In this document: one piece after another, positions 1 to 9,659 of the stretch
Position numbering within the stretch: position 1 is the stretch's first letter
How the letters are laid out: every line of letters begins with the position of its first letter
Origin: Pseudomonas sp. C1C7
GTDB taxonomy: Bacteria; Pseudomonadota; Gammaproteobacteria; Pseudomonadales; Pseudomonadaceae
NCBI RefSeq assembly: GCF_013359595.1
Contig: NZ_JABFMP010000053.1
Location: 1-34,258 of the forward strand
Direction of reading: 5' to 3'
Length of the DNA stretch: 34,258 nt
Translations under genes and position numbers: made by a program
Notes under the pieces: generated by a model
What the model was told of the DNA's origin: nothing
The model's database searches: none
The model's input: the letters and a program-made list of their open reading frames with translations, nothing else

Positions 1-173
1 CCGTCTTCGAGGCCGAGGATGCTGGTGCCTTTGATGCTGTCGGGGATGACGCTGGTAGTCAGGGCTTCCAGAGAATCGAAGCCCAGGGAATCGAGCATGC
101 TGTGCTCGTCATCGCTACGAGGGCCGATATGACGGGCGACGAATTCGTTATGGGTGTCGAGACGGATGGTCAT
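1..173 (-). CDS. gcvP: Glycine dehydrogenase (decarboxylating), P-protein, N-terminal fragment
   Basis: Only the first 57 codons are inside the window; the gene runs off the left edge. P-protein is the PLP enzyme that decarboxylates glycine and passes the aminomethyl group to the lipoyl arm of H-protein. The translated start carries the family's N-terminal RHIGP motif (about residues 14-18) followed by a Leu/Ser-rich helix and the ALTTSVIP stretch. The ATG at 173 follows a GAGG ribosome site and lies 10 nt after the gcvH stop, so the two are co-transcribed. The call rests on the N-terminus and the context; the PLP lysine is outside the window. Confidence 0.9.
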   Translation of the reverse strand, partial: MTIRLDTHNEFVARHIGPRSDDEHSMLDSLGFDSLEALTTSVIPDSIKGTSILGLED

Positions 174-183
174 GGGGCAATCC

Positions 184-567
184 TCAAGCGTCGGTCTGAT
201 CCTGAATCAGGCGGTCATAGGCGGCCTGGTCGAGCAGGCTGTCCAGGGCGGCGGCATCGTCGGGGCGCATGCGGAAAAACCAGCCTTCGCCCATCGGGTC
301 GTTGTTCACCAGCTCCGGATCGCCATCGAGCTGTTCATTGACTTCCACCACTTCGCCGTCCACCGGCATGCCGATGCTGCTGGCCGCCTTGACCGACTCC
401 ACCACCGATACCTCGACCCCGGCACTGAACGCGCCCAGTTCGGCCAGTTGCACGAACACCACATCCCCCAGCGCCTGCTGGGCGAAGGCGGTAATACCGA
501 CAGTGACCAGACCATCGCTTTCAAAACGCAGCCATTCGTGATCGTTGGTGAAACGTAATTCGCTCAT
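184..567 (-). CDS. gcvH: Glycine cleavage system H protein
   Basis: H-protein of 127 residues, the normal family length. It is the lipoylated shuttle that carries the aminomethyl intermediate between P-, T- and L-proteins in the cytoplasm. The N-terminus reads SELRFTNDHEWLR and the lipoyl-lysine site is seen as ESVKAAS (lysine near residue 60). I start at the ATG at 567 because GAGGAG lies 5 nt upstream; an in-frame GTG at 573 overlaps that ribosome site and is less likely. gcvP follows 10 nt downstream. The -24/-12 promoter at 635-649 and the adjacent gcsR indicate sigma54-dependent, glycine-responsive control. In P. aeruginosa the equivalent operon is gcvH2-gcvP2-glyA2-sdaA-gcvT2. Confidence 0.95.
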   Translation of the reverse strand: MSELRFTNDHEWLRFESDGLVTVGITAFAQQALGDVVFVQLAELGAFSAGVEVSVVESVKAASSIGMPVDGEVVEVNEQLDGDPELVNNDPMGEGWFFRMRPDDAAALDSLLDQAAYDRLIQDQTDA

Positions 568-634
568 ATCCACTCCTCATTGTTCTGGTTTTTTCCGCTG
601 CACTGAGGGCTGCGGGTGGGTTGCAGGAGAGATA

Positions 635-649
635 GCAAGGGTGGTGCCA
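635..649 (-). promoter_or_regulatory. Sigma54 (-24/-12) promoter of gcvH
   Basis: On the minus strand this reads TGGCAC-N5-TTGC, a full match to the RpoN consensus, with exactly 10 nt between the invariant GG and GC. Transcription would begin near 623, giving a leader of about 55 nt before the gcvH ATG at 567. It fits the GAFTGA-containing activator encoded just upstream. Confidence 0.9.
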
Positions 650-714
650 GGTTGGTTTATTTGTTTTAAATCAATTGGATAGGTTGTTTTTGGTTTATTG
701 GTAGGGATAGGGGC

Positions 715-732
715 TGTATTGAAATCAATACA
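715..732 (-). promoter_or_regulatory. Candidate GcsR/TyrR-type binding site
   Basis: TGTATTG-N4-CAATACA is a perfect 18-bp dyad (9-bp arms if the flanking C/G are counted, 714-733). It has the 7-4-7 architecture reported for GcsR sites in P. aeruginosa (recalled as TGTAACG-N4-CGTTCCG) and resembles TyrR boxes. It lies about 66 bp upstream of the sigma54 promoter, a normal enhancer distance. The assignment to GcsR is inference. Confidence 0.6.
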
Positions 733-785
733 GGTGGACAGGGAGGAGGGGGCGAAGCCTGAACCGGCGAGGTTCCAGGCGTGGG

Positions 786-822
786 TGTCTTGAATTCGAT
801 ACGCTGTATCGATTTACACACG
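786..822 (-). promoter_or_regulatory. Two further degenerate GcsR-like sites
   Basis: TGTCTTG-N4-CGATACG (786-803) and TGTATCG-N4-ACACACG (805-822) lie in tandem 19 bp apart and share the left half-site of the dyad at 715-732. An overlapping dyad CGATAC-GCT-GTATCG covers 797-811. Three sites in total would match the three tandem sites described for the P. aeruginosa gcvH2 promoter, but the right half-sites here are weak. Confidence 0.4.
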
Positions 823-864
823 ACTTGAATGGCACCCCATCCAATGTGGGAGCGGTCCAAGGCT

Positions 865-2373
<1,509 letters not shown>

Positions 2374-2430
2374 GGGGAGCCTGCAAGCGTGATGACGGGA
2401 TGAGTATGTCGAATTTGCCAGTCAGCGTCG

Positions 2431-3354
2431 TCAGGGCTTTTCCCTGGCCTGGGCGTTTGCCGAACAGGCCGCCAGGTCCTCGAGAAACGCCTGGAGAATC
2501 GGCGGCGGCGCACTGCCGCGACGAGTGATCACATCGAACGGCGACATCAGTTGCAGGCTCTTCGACGCCAACTGGTGCATCTCGCCGGTCTTGATCCACT
2601 GCGCCGCGAAGTGCGCCGGCAGAAAGCCCAGGTAGGCGCCGGAGATGATCAGGATCGCCATCGCCTCAATGTTGTCCACGGTCGCCGCCGCCTTGCTGAT
2701 GCCCATGTGTTCGAGGTCGTATTGCTGCATGTAGCCACGCACGACGATGCGGCTGGCGCCGATCTCTTCACGTAGTGCGTCGCCCTCAGCCTGGCTGCCG
2801 AACAGTGGATGGCGGCGCCCGCAGTACAGCCCCATGGCTTCCTGGTAAAGCGGCGTGTGCAGCAGCCCAGGCACGTGGATCGGGAAGTGCCCGATGGCCA
2901 GGTGCAGGCGACCGTCGAGCACCCGTTCTTCGAGCTCCGCCGGGGTGCCGACGTAGACGTTCAGGTGCACATCGTGCCCACGGGAGACGAAGCGTTGGGT
3001 GGTGCGGGGGATGGGCGAACCGGGGTCGGTGATGGTGCTGTCGATGATCCCCAGGTTCAGCTTGCCGCTGATGTGCTGCTTGAGCACGTCGGCGTCCATG
3101 CAGAAATTTTCCACCGCCGAAAGCAGGCGCTGGGTGGCCTCATGAATCGCCACCCCTTGCTCGGTCAGGCGAAAGCCGCTGCGCCCGCGCTGGCACAGCT
3201 TGACCCCCAGCCGCGTCTCCAGATGCGTCATCTGCTCGCTGATGGTCGACTGGCCGGCATTCAGCGCCGCCTGGGCCGCGGAGAAGCCGCCGCAGCGGAC
3301 AATCGTGGCAAACACCCGAAGCAACTTCAGGTCGACATCGTGCAGTTGAATCAC
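2431..3354 (-). CDS. LysR-family transcriptional regulator
   Basis: 307 residues from a GTG start at 3354. I chose this over the far upstream ATG at 3450 because GGAGG lies 7 nt before it and the protein then begins VIQLHDVDLKLLRVF, the usual LysR N-terminus. Winged HTH at about 3-62 (GGFSAAQAALNAGQSTISEQ, with a polar linker helix after it) and a periplasmic-binding-like effector domain at about 90-290. It is divergent from the ureohydrolase cluster beginning at 3504 with 149 bp between, so it is the likely regulator of those catabolic genes. The effector is unknown. Confidence 0.9.
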   Translation of the reverse strand: MIQLHDVDLKLLRVFATIVRCGGFSAAQAALNAGQSTISEQMTHLETRLGVKLCQRGRSGFRLTEQGVAIHEATQRLLSAVENFCMDADVLKQHISGKLNLGIIDSTITDPGSPIPRTTQRFVSRGHDVHLNVYVGTPAELEERVLDGRLHLAIGHFPIHVPGLLHTPLYQEAMGLYCGRRHPLFGSQAEGDALREEIGASRIVVRGYMQQYDLEHMGISKAAATVDNIEAMAILIISGAYLGFLPAHFAAQWIKTGEMHQLASKSLQLMSPFDVITRRGSAPPPILQAFLEDLAACSANAQAREKP

Positions 3355-3503
3355 CTTGAACCTCCGCCGGTGGATGCATCGGGAATGCCGATATGAGTAT
3401 CTGATGTTTAGCATTTTTTCCACGAAAAGCTGCGCCCATAGTCTCTCCAACGGCGGTCGCCTTGCAGTCCGTCAAGCCGATAACAAGAAGTGGAGAGGCC
3501 CAA
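3355..3503. promoter_or_regulatory. Divergent LysR/ureohydrolase control region
   Basis: 149 bp hold both promoters. Dyads suitable for a LysR regulator are visible: GATA-N4-TATC around 3389-3400, nested inside a wider AATGC-N22-GCATT. A CATAGT -10-like sequence lies near 3436 for the plus-strand cluster. No exact promoter can be assigned. Confidence 0.4.
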
Positions 3504-4502
3504 ATGTCGAACAACGGTTATGAATCCGGTCGCCTGAACCTGCCATTCGTAGGTCATTGCACCTTTGGCAAATCCCCGGTGTGCACCGACTGGGATGCGC
3601 TGGACGCGGACGTGGCGATTCTTGGCGTGCCCAACGACATGGGTACCCAGTGGCGCTCCGGCGCACGCTTCGGGCCACGGGGCATCCGCGAGGCATCGAC
3701 GCTGTTTTCCTTCGGCCATGCCGGCGCCTATGACCATGAAGACGACGTCATGTACCTGACCGCCTCCGACGTACGGATGGTCGATGTGGGTGATGCCGAC
3801 ATCGTCCACACCGATATGGCCACCAGTAACCACAACACCGAATACGCCGTGCGCAAGATCCTCGACGCCGGGGTGATGCCGGTGGTGCTGGGCGGCGATC
3901 ACTCGGTGCATGCCCCGGTGATCCAGGCGTTCGAAGGCCGCGGCCCGATCCACATCATTCACTTCGATGCGCACCTGGATTTCGTCGACGAACGCCACGG
4001 CGTGCGCTACGGCCACGGCAACCCGCTGCGCCGCGCCTCGGAAATGAACCACATCGTCGGCATGACCCAGATGGGCATCCGCAACGTATCGTCGTCCAAC
4101 CGCGACGACTACGAAGCCGCCCATGCCGCAGGCTCCAGGATCCTCTCGGTGCGCGATGTACGACGCCTGGGCGTGGACGGGGTGCTGGCGCTGATCCCGC
4201 AGAACATCAACTACTACATCACCATCGACATCGACGGTTTCGACCCGTCCATCGCCCCCGGCACCGGCACTCCGAGCCACGGCGGCTTCCTCTACTACGA
4301 AGTGCTGGAAATCATCCAGGCACTGGCCAAACGCAGCAAAGGCAACATCGTCGGCATGGACCTGGTGGAAGTTGCACCGGTGTACGACCCGACCGGCATG
4401 ACCTCGATCCTCGCCGCGCAACTGCTGCTCAACAGCATCGGCTTCATCTTCCACGAGCGCGCCCAGGCGCGGCAGACCCAGGGCGAAGCCACGCCGGCCT
4501 GA
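3504..4502 (+). CDS. Agmatinase/guanidinobutyrase-family ureohydrolase
   Basis: 332 residues. Ureohydrolases use two metal ions to hydrolyse a guanidino group to urea and an amine. All metal-ligand motifs are intact: GGDHS at about 130, DAHLD at about 153 and DIDGFDP at about 243, then APGTGTPSHGG. ATG at 3504 follows a GGAG site; the in-frame start at 3462 lacks one. It leads a cluster with aldehyde dehydrogenase, NCS1 permease and GMC oxidoreductase, which argues against simple arginine/agmatine breakdown. A guanidino acid (4-guanidinobutyrate, guanidinopropionate or guanidinoacetate type) is more likely than agmatine, but specificity cannot be read from sequence. A nickel- or manganese-dependent guanidine-type enzyme is an alternative. 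Confidence 0.85.
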   Translation: MSNNGYESGRLNLPFVGHCTFGKSPVCTDWDALDADVAILGVPNDMGTQWRSGARFGPRGIREASTLFSFGHAGAYDHEDDVMYLTASDVRMVDVGDADIVHTDMATSNHNTEYAVRKILDAGVMPVVLGGDHSVHAPVIQAFEGRGPIHIIHFDAHLDFVDERHGVRYGHGNPLRRASEMNHIVGMTQMGIRNVSSSNRDDYEAAHAAGSRILSVRDVRRLGVDGVLALIPQNINYYITIDIDGFDPSIAPGTGTPSHGGFLYYEVLEIIQALAKRSKGNIVGMDLVEVAPVYDPTGMTSILAAQLLLNSIGFIFHERAQARQTQGEATPA

Positions 4503-4532
4503 TGCCCGGTCCGATCATCGAAACCACAGTGA

Positions 4533-4555
4533 CCCGGCAGCCTCCGCCTGCCGGG
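4533..4555 (+). other. Intercistronic hairpin
   Basis: CCCGGCAG-N7-CTGCCGGG forms a perfect 8-bp stem between the ureohydrolase stop and the aldehyde dehydrogenase start. There is no T-run, so it is more likely an mRNA stability or processing element than a terminator. Confidence 0.45.
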
Positions 4556-4568
4556 CAGAGAGAAGAAA

Positions 4569-6077
4569 ATGGACACGATCGTCAAAAGCTACCTGCAGAA
4601 ATTCGGCGTCAGCGAAGCCACCCAGACCTTCCTCAGCAAGGTGCAGAAAATGTTCATCGGCGGCGCCTGGGTCGAGGCCGGCGACGGCCAGACCTCCGAC
4701 GTCATCGAACCCTCGACCGAAGGCCTGATCACGCGCATTCCCATGGGCACCACCGAGGACCTGGACCGCGCCGTGCAAGCGGCCCGTGCGCAGTTCGACG
4801 GCGGCGCCTGGAGCCAGGCCAAACCGGCGGAGCGTGAACGGCTGATCCAGCGCCTGGCCGACCTGATCGAAGAGAACGCCGAGGAACTGGCGCAAATCGA
4901 ATCCATCGACATGGGCAAGTCAGTGACTTTCGCCCAGGGCGTCGACATCCAGGGCACCATCGATACCCTGCGTTATTTCGCCGGCTGGGCGACCAAGCTC
5001 CATGGGCGCACCGTCGAGCCGTCGCTGCCGGGCAATTACCTGGCCTACACCCGCAAGGAAGCGGTGGGCGTGGTCGGTGCCATCGTGCCGTGGAATTTCC
5101 CCCTGCAAACCATGGCCTGGAAGCTCGGCGCGGCGCTGGCCACCGGTTGCACCGTGGTGGTCAAGCCTGCCGAGCTGACCTCGCTGTCGGCCCTGCGTTT
5201 TGCCGAACTGGTGCAGCAGGCGGGGATTCCGGACGGGGTGATCAACATCGTCACCGGTCGCGGCAGCGTGGTCGGCGCGGTCATGGCCACCCACCCGGGC
5301 ATCGACAAGCTGACCTTCACCGGCTCCACGCCGGTCGGCCGTACCGTGGGCCGCGCCGCGCTCGACGAAATGAAGCGACTAACCCTGGAACTGGGAGGAA
5401 AATCACCGGTAATCGTCCTGGCCGACGCGGACATTCCGGCGGCTGCGCAAGCGGTCGCCAACGGTGTGTTCTTCAACTCGGGGCAGGTGTGCGACGCCGG
5501 AACCCGGGCCTATGTCCACCGCAGTGTCTACGACCAATTCCTGCGTGAGCTGGTCGCCTACACCCGGACCCTGAAGATGGCGCCGGGGCTGGACCCGGAC
5601 TGCTTCATCGGCCCGCTGGTGTCGGCGTTGCAGAAGCAGCGGGTGAGCGAGTACATCGAAACCGGCAAGGCTGAAGGCGCCGAATTGGTCTACGGCGGCC
5701 AGCCTGTGGCGGGCCCGGGGTTCTTCGTCGAGCCGACGATCTTCGCCCATTGCCGCAACGACATGCGCATTGTCCAGGAGGAGATCTTCGGCCCGGTGCT
5801 GGTGACCGCGCCGTTCGACGATGAGGAAGAAGCACTGGCCCTGGCCAACGACTCGCCCTACGGCCTGGCGGCGGCCCTGTACTCCAACGACCTGGGCAAG
5901 GTGCACAGCCTGATCCCACGGTTGAAGGCAGGCTCGGTCTACGTCAACGCCCACGGCACCCTCGACCCGTCGATGCCGTTCGGTGGCTACAAACAGTCCG
6001 GGTTCGGCAAGGACCTGGGCGCGGAGCAGCTCGATTACCTGCTCGAAACCAAGGCGGTGTGGATTACGCTGCCCTGA
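4569..6077 (+). CDS. NAD(P)+-dependent aldehyde dehydrogenase
   Basis: 502 residues, standard ALDH length. It oxidises an aldehyde to the acid. Seen motifs: VPWNFPL (about 175), the nucleotide-binding FTGSTPVGR (about 250), the general-base glutamate in LELGGKSP (about 274) and the catalytic cysteine in FFNSGQVCDAG (about 308). It resembles the phenylacetaldehyde/betaine-aldehyde dehydrogenase branch. It starts 66 nt after the ureohydrolase on the same strand. With the GMC alcohol oxidase at 7869 it forms a two-step alcohol-to-acid route; the acid may then be the ureohydrolase substrate. Confidence 0.92.
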   Translation: MDTIVKSYLQKFGVSEATQTFLSKVQKMFIGGAWVEAGDGQTSDVIEPSTEGLITRIPMGTTEDLDRAVQAARAQFDGGAWSQAKPAERERLIQRLADLIEENAEELAQIESIDMGKSVTFAQGVDIQGTIDTLRYFAGWATKLHGRTVEPSLPGNYLAYTRKEAVGVVGAIVPWNFPLQTMAWKLGAALATGCTVVVKPAELTSLSALRFAELVQQAGIPDGVINIVTGRGSVVGAVMATHPGIDKLTFTGSTPVGRTVGRAALDEMKRLTLELGGKSPVIVLADADIPAAAQAVANGVFFNSGQVCDAGTRAYVHRSVYDQFLRELVAYTRTLKMAPGLDPDCFIGPLVSALQKQRVSEYIETGKAEGAELVYGGQPVAGPGFFVEPTIFAHCRNDMRIVQEEIFGPVLVTAPFDDEEEALALANDSPYGLAAALYSNDLGKVHSLIPRLKAGSVYVNAHGTLDPSMPFGGYKQSGFGKDLGAEQLDYLLETKAVWITLP

Positions 6078-6092
6078 GGCCAGCCACTGCCC

Positions 6093-6186
6093 CTGTAGGA
6101 GCGAAGCTTGCTCGCGAAGAGGTCGGCATATTCAACATCGATGTCGGCTGAAACTGCGCTTTCGCGAGCAAGCTTCGCTCCTACAG
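6093..6186. repeat. REP-like inverted pair, family A
   Basis: A perfect 26-nt inverted repeat: left arm 6093-6118, beginning CTGTAGGAGCGAAG, and right arm 6161-6186, separated by 42 nt. It is intergenic between the aldehyde dehydrogenase and the permease, and is of the REPIN type common in fluorescent pseudomonads. It could shape mRNA stability in the cluster. Confidence 0.85.
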
Positions 6187-6297
6187 AGACCGGTCTGGGT
6201 AGTTGAAGAAATTGGAACGGCAAGGAGGCATTCGGACGTCGTTCACCCGAAACAATGCGGTTATCTCGTCATGATTTTCCAAGAACAAGAGTCCATC

Positions 6298-7866
6298 ATG
6301 AACATAGACGCCAAGCCTGTTGCGAACGTATCCCTGCTCGACGACAAGTCCGTGGTCGAGAGTCATTCCATCGACTTCATCCCCGAGAGCGAGCGCACCG
6401 ACAAACTGTCGAGCCAGGGCCCGTTCTGGTTTCTCGGCAACTTCACCTTCTTCACCATGACCATCGGCTTCGTCGGCCCGAGCGTCGGCCTGACCGCGCT
6501 CTGGACCACTCTGGCCGGCACGCTGGGCATCATGTTCGGCACGCTGTTCATGGCCTTTCACGGATCGCAAGGCCCGCACCTGGGCCTGCCGCAGATGATC
6601 CAGTCCCGCGCGCAGTTCGGTTATCGCGGGGTGATCCTGGTGCTGCTGGCGACGCTGTTCGTGTTCGCCGGTTTCAACATCGTCAACCTGGTGCTGATGA
6701 TGCAGGGGCTGCACACGCTGTTCGGCTTCAACCCCTTGGTGATCGCAGTGGCGGTGACCATTCCGGCGGCGGTGCTGGCGATCCTCGGACACGACTGGAT
6801 GCACCGCGCCTTCAAATGGGCGTTGTACCTGTCGCTGCCTTTGTACGGCCTGGTGACCCTGGCGGTGCTGATGGGCTGGGTGCCGGATGCGGTGCTGCCA
6901 CCCTTGGTCGAGGGCGAAGTGGCCCCGGCGCCACTGGGCTTCAACTGGACCGGTTTCATCGCCCAGTTCGCCGCTGCCGCCAGCTACAACATCGCCTACG
7001 CCCCCTACGTGTCCGATTACTCGCGCTACCTGCCGAAGAACACCTCCAGCGGCAAGCTGATTGCGGTGGTGTTCCTCGGTGCGTCGCTGTCCGGTGCGTG
7101 GATGATTTCCGTGGGTGGCTGGCTGGCCGATCACCTGCACTCCACCGATGTGCTGGTGGCGCTGGGGCAGGTGGGCAATACCGTGTCGCCGCTGATGGGC
7201 ACCGCGGTGGTGGTCGTGACCATCCTGGCGTTCCTGCCGGTGATCGCGATGAACATCTACAGCGCCAAGCTGACGACCCTGACCTGCGTCGACTCGATCA
7301 GGCACATCGAACCGACCCGCAAGGCGCGCATCCTCGCCATCCTGTTCGTGATCCTGCTGCAACTGGGCGTGGCCATGAGCATCCAGAGTTCCGGCAAGGG
7401 CCTGTCGGTGCTGGGAATCTACCTGGTGGTGATGCTGTACTTCCTGGTGCCCTGGACCTCCGTCAACCTCACCGACTACTTCTTCGTGCGCAAGGGCCGC
7501 TACGCCATCCCGCACTTCTTCATGCCGCACGGCAACATCTACGGCAACTGGGGCCTGCGCGGCATCATCGCCTACGCCATCGGCTTCATCTCGATGATCC
7601 CGTTCTTCTACATCTTCGACGGCGTCGAGCAGCGCGAGGTGTACGTCGGCCCGCTGGCCAAGGCTCTGGGCAGCATCGACATCGCCTGGCTGGTGGGGCT
7701 GATCGTTTCTGGCCTGGCGTACTACTGGCTGAGCCGATCGATCGACCTCAAGCGCGAAGAGGCCGTCATTGAGCAGATCGAAAAAACCTGTCCGCAATAC
7801 ACCACCGGTGACTCGCTGACCAAAACAAAAATGCCCGTCTTCAACGAATCGGCGGTCCGGAGATAA
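6298..7866 (+). CDS. NCS1-family cytosine/purine-type permease
   Basis: 522 residues with about 12 hydrophobic helices. NCS1 carriers import nucleobases, hydantoins, allantoin and related ureido compounds with Na+ or H+. The N-terminus SIDFIPESERTDK...FWFLGNFTFFTM is typical of the family, as is the AYAPYVSDYSRYLP stretch near residue 240. I use the ATG at 6298; an in-frame ATG at 6271 is possible since neither has a strong ribosome site. It ends 2 nt before the GMC start, so those two are translated together. In this cluster it is the likely importer of the substrate. Confidence 0.88.
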   Translation: MNIDAKPVANVSLLDDKSVVESHSIDFIPESERTDKLSSQGPFWFLGNFTFFTMTIGFVGPSVGLTALWTTLAGTLGIMFGTLFMAFHGSQGPHLGLPQMIQSRAQFGYRGVILVLLATLFVFAGFNIVNLVLMMQGLHTLFGFNPLVIAVAVTIPAAVLAILGHDWMHRAFKWALYLSLPLYGLVTLAVLMGWVPDAVLPPLVEGEVAPAPLGFNWTGFIAQFAAAASYNIAYAPYVSDYSRYLPKNTSSGKLIAVVFLGASLSGAWMISVGGWLADHLHSTDVLVALGQVGNTVSPLMGTAVVVVTILAFLPVIAMNIYSAKLTTLTCVDSIRHIEPTRKARILAILFVILLQLGVAMSIQSSGKGLSVLGIYLVVMLYFLVPWTSVNLTDYFFVRKGRYAIPHFFMPHGNIYGNWGLRGIIAYAIGFISMIPFFYIFDGVEQREVYVGPLAKALGSIDIAWLVGLIVSGLAYYWLSRSIDLKREEAVIEQIEKTCPQYTTGDSLTKTKMPVFNESAVRR

Positions 7867-7868
7867 TC

Positions 7869-9557
7869 ATGGCTACGCAAAAATACGACTACATCATCAT
7901 CGGCGCAGGCTCGGCAGGTTGTGTGTTGGCCAACCGCCTGAGCGAAGATCCGGCGACCAAGGTTCTGGTGCTGGAGTTCGGCGGCAGCGACCGCAGCGTG
8001 GTGATCCAGATGCCCAGTGCGTTCTCGATTCCGATGAACACCAAGAAGTACAACTGGCGCTACGAAACCGAGCCGGAACCCTATCTCGATGGCCGGCGCA
8101 TCCACTGCCCGCGGGGCAAGGTGCTGGGTGGTTCGTCGTCGATCAATGGCCTGGTCTATATCCGTGGCCACGCCTGTGACTTCGACGAGTGGGAATCCCT
8201 GGGTGCCGAAGGCTGGGGCTACAAGAACTGCCTGCCGTACTTCAAGCGCGCCGAGAGTTTCGAGTCCGGTGGCGACAGCTATCGCGGGCAGAACGGGCCG
8301 CTGAGCACCACCAACGGCAATCACATGAAAAACCCGCTTTACGGGGCCTGGGTCGAAGCCGGCGCGCAAGCGGGCTACATAAAGACCGACGACTGCAACG
8401 GCTTCATGCAGGAAGGCTTCGGCGCGATGCACATGACCGTGAAAAACGGCGTGCGCTGTTCGACTGCCAACGCGTATTTGCGCCCGGTGATGGACCGCCC
8501 GAACCTGACGGTGATCACCCATGCGATGACCCGCCAGATCCTCCTCGACGGCAAGCGCGCGGTCGGGGTGATGTACGATCAGGGTGGCCAGACCCATAAG
8601 GTGTATTGCAACCGCGAAGTGCTGATTTCGTCCGGCCCGATCGGCTCGCCGCACCTGCTGCAACGCTCCGGTATCGGCCCGGCCGAGGTTCTGCGCAAGG
8701 CCGGGGTCGAGGTGCGTCACGACCTGCCGGGCGTGGGAGAGAACCTGCAGGATCACGCCGAGGTGTACATCCAGTTCGGCTGCAAGGAGCCGGTGACGCT
8801 CAACAGCAAGATGGACCCGCTGAGCAAGCTGATGATCGGTTTGCGCTGGCTGCTGTTCAAGGATGGCCTGGGCGCCACCAACCACTTCGAGGCCGGCGGT
8901 TTCATTCGCTCCGACAAGGGCCTGCGCTGGCCGGACATTCAGTTCCACTTCCTGCCCGCGGCCATGCGCTACGACGGCAACAAGCCGATCAAGGGACACG
9001 GGTTCATGGTGCTCACCGGTCCCAACAAGCCGAAGAGCCGTGGTTATGTGCGGGTGCGTTCGGCCGACCCTTATGAGCATCCGGAGATCCGCTTCAACTA
9101 TCTGGAGCGGGAAGAAGACCGCGAAGGCTTCCGCCGCTGCATCCGCCTGACCCGGGAAATCATTGGGCAGAAGGCGATGGATCGTTTCCGCGACGGCGAA
9201 ATCGCCCCCGGGGCGCAAGTGACCACCGATGAGGAAATCGACGCTTTTGTCCGGGCCAACCTGGAAAGCACCTACCACCCTTGCGGTTCGTGCCGCATGG
9301 GCGAGGACGACATGGCGGTGGTGGATTCGGAGCTGCGTGTGCGAGGCATCGCCGGGCTGCGGGTGATCGACTCCTCGGTGTTCCCGACCGAACCGAACGG
9401 CAACCTCAACGCGCCGACCATCATGCTCGCCGAACGGGCATCGGATCTGGTGCGCGGCAAGCCAATGCTGCCGGCGGCGGAGGTGCCGGTGGGGCTGGTG
9501 GAGAATTGGGAGAATAGCCAGCGCTCGGCGTTGCCGGGGCGTAATGTGCGGGTTTGA
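7869..9557 (+). CDS. GMC-family FAD alcohol dehydrogenase, choline dehydrogenase-like
   Basis: 562 residues. GMC flavoproteins oxidise alcohols to aldehydes. The FAD Rossmann motif IIIGAGSAGCVLA is at the N-terminus, followed by NWRYETEPEP, the GKVLGGSSSINGLVYIRG signature (about 85-100), GPIGSPHLLQRSGIGP (second GMC signature), active-site histidine in TYHPCGSC (about 470) and asparagine in NLNAPTIM (about 513). Overall similarity to BetA is strong, but no betB/betI neighbours are present, so the substrate is probably another amino- or guanidino-alcohol. It is last in the cluster, with a GGAG site and a 2-nt gap after the permease. Confidence 0.9.
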   Translation: MATQKYDYIIIGAGSAGCVLANRLSEDPATKVLVLEFGGSDRSVVIQMPSAFSIPMNTKKYNWRYETEPEPYLDGRRIHCPRGKVLGGSSSINGLVYIRGHACDFDEWESLGAEGWGYKNCLPYFKRAESFESGGDSYRGQNGPLSTTNGNHMKNPLYGAWVEAGAQAGYIKTDDCNGFMQEGFGAMHMTVKNGVRCSTANAYLRPVMDRPNLTVITHAMTRQILLDGKRAVGVMYDQGGQTHKVYCNREVLISSGPIGSPHLLQRSGIGPAEVLRKAGVEVRHDLPGVGENLQDHAEVYIQFGCKEPVTLNSKMDPLSKLMIGLRWLLFKDGLGATNHFEAGGFIRSDKGLRWPDIQFHFLPAAMRYDGNKPIKGHGFMVLTGPNKPKSRGYVRVRSADPYEHPEIRFNYLEREEDREGFRRCIRLTREIIGQKAMDRFRDGEIAPGAQVTTDEEIDAFVRANLESTYHPCGSCRMGEDDMAVVDSELRVRGIAGLRVIDSSVFPTEPNGNLNAPTIMLAERASDLVRGKPMLPAAEVPVGLVENWENSQRSALPGRNVRV

Positions 9558-9618
9558 TCAAAAGCAAAAGATCGCAGCCCTGAACTGCGGGCTGCGATCT
9601 GTTGATCTTCGTTTTTTT
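9556..9618 (+). terminator. Rho-independent terminator of the catabolic cluster
   Basis: A 12-bp stem AGATCGCAGCCC / GGGCTGCGATCT (9569-9580 / 9589-9600) is extended by an outer GATCAA / TTGATC pairing (9556-9561 / 9602-9607) and followed by seven T residues at 9612-9618. It begins inside the stop codon of the GMC gene. Confidence 0.85.
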
Positions 9619-9659
9619 GCTACGCTCCAGTCTCCCTGAGACCGCAATGGAGCACCCTC

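Noticed and set aside
6181..7797. A 538-codon minus-strand frame
   Set aside because: Antisense of the NCS1 permease, with His/Gln/Asp-rich composition and no domain motifs.
7722..9278. A 518-codon minus-strand frame
   Set aside because: Antisense of the GMC oxidoreductase, whose FAD and active-site motifs are all on the plus strand.
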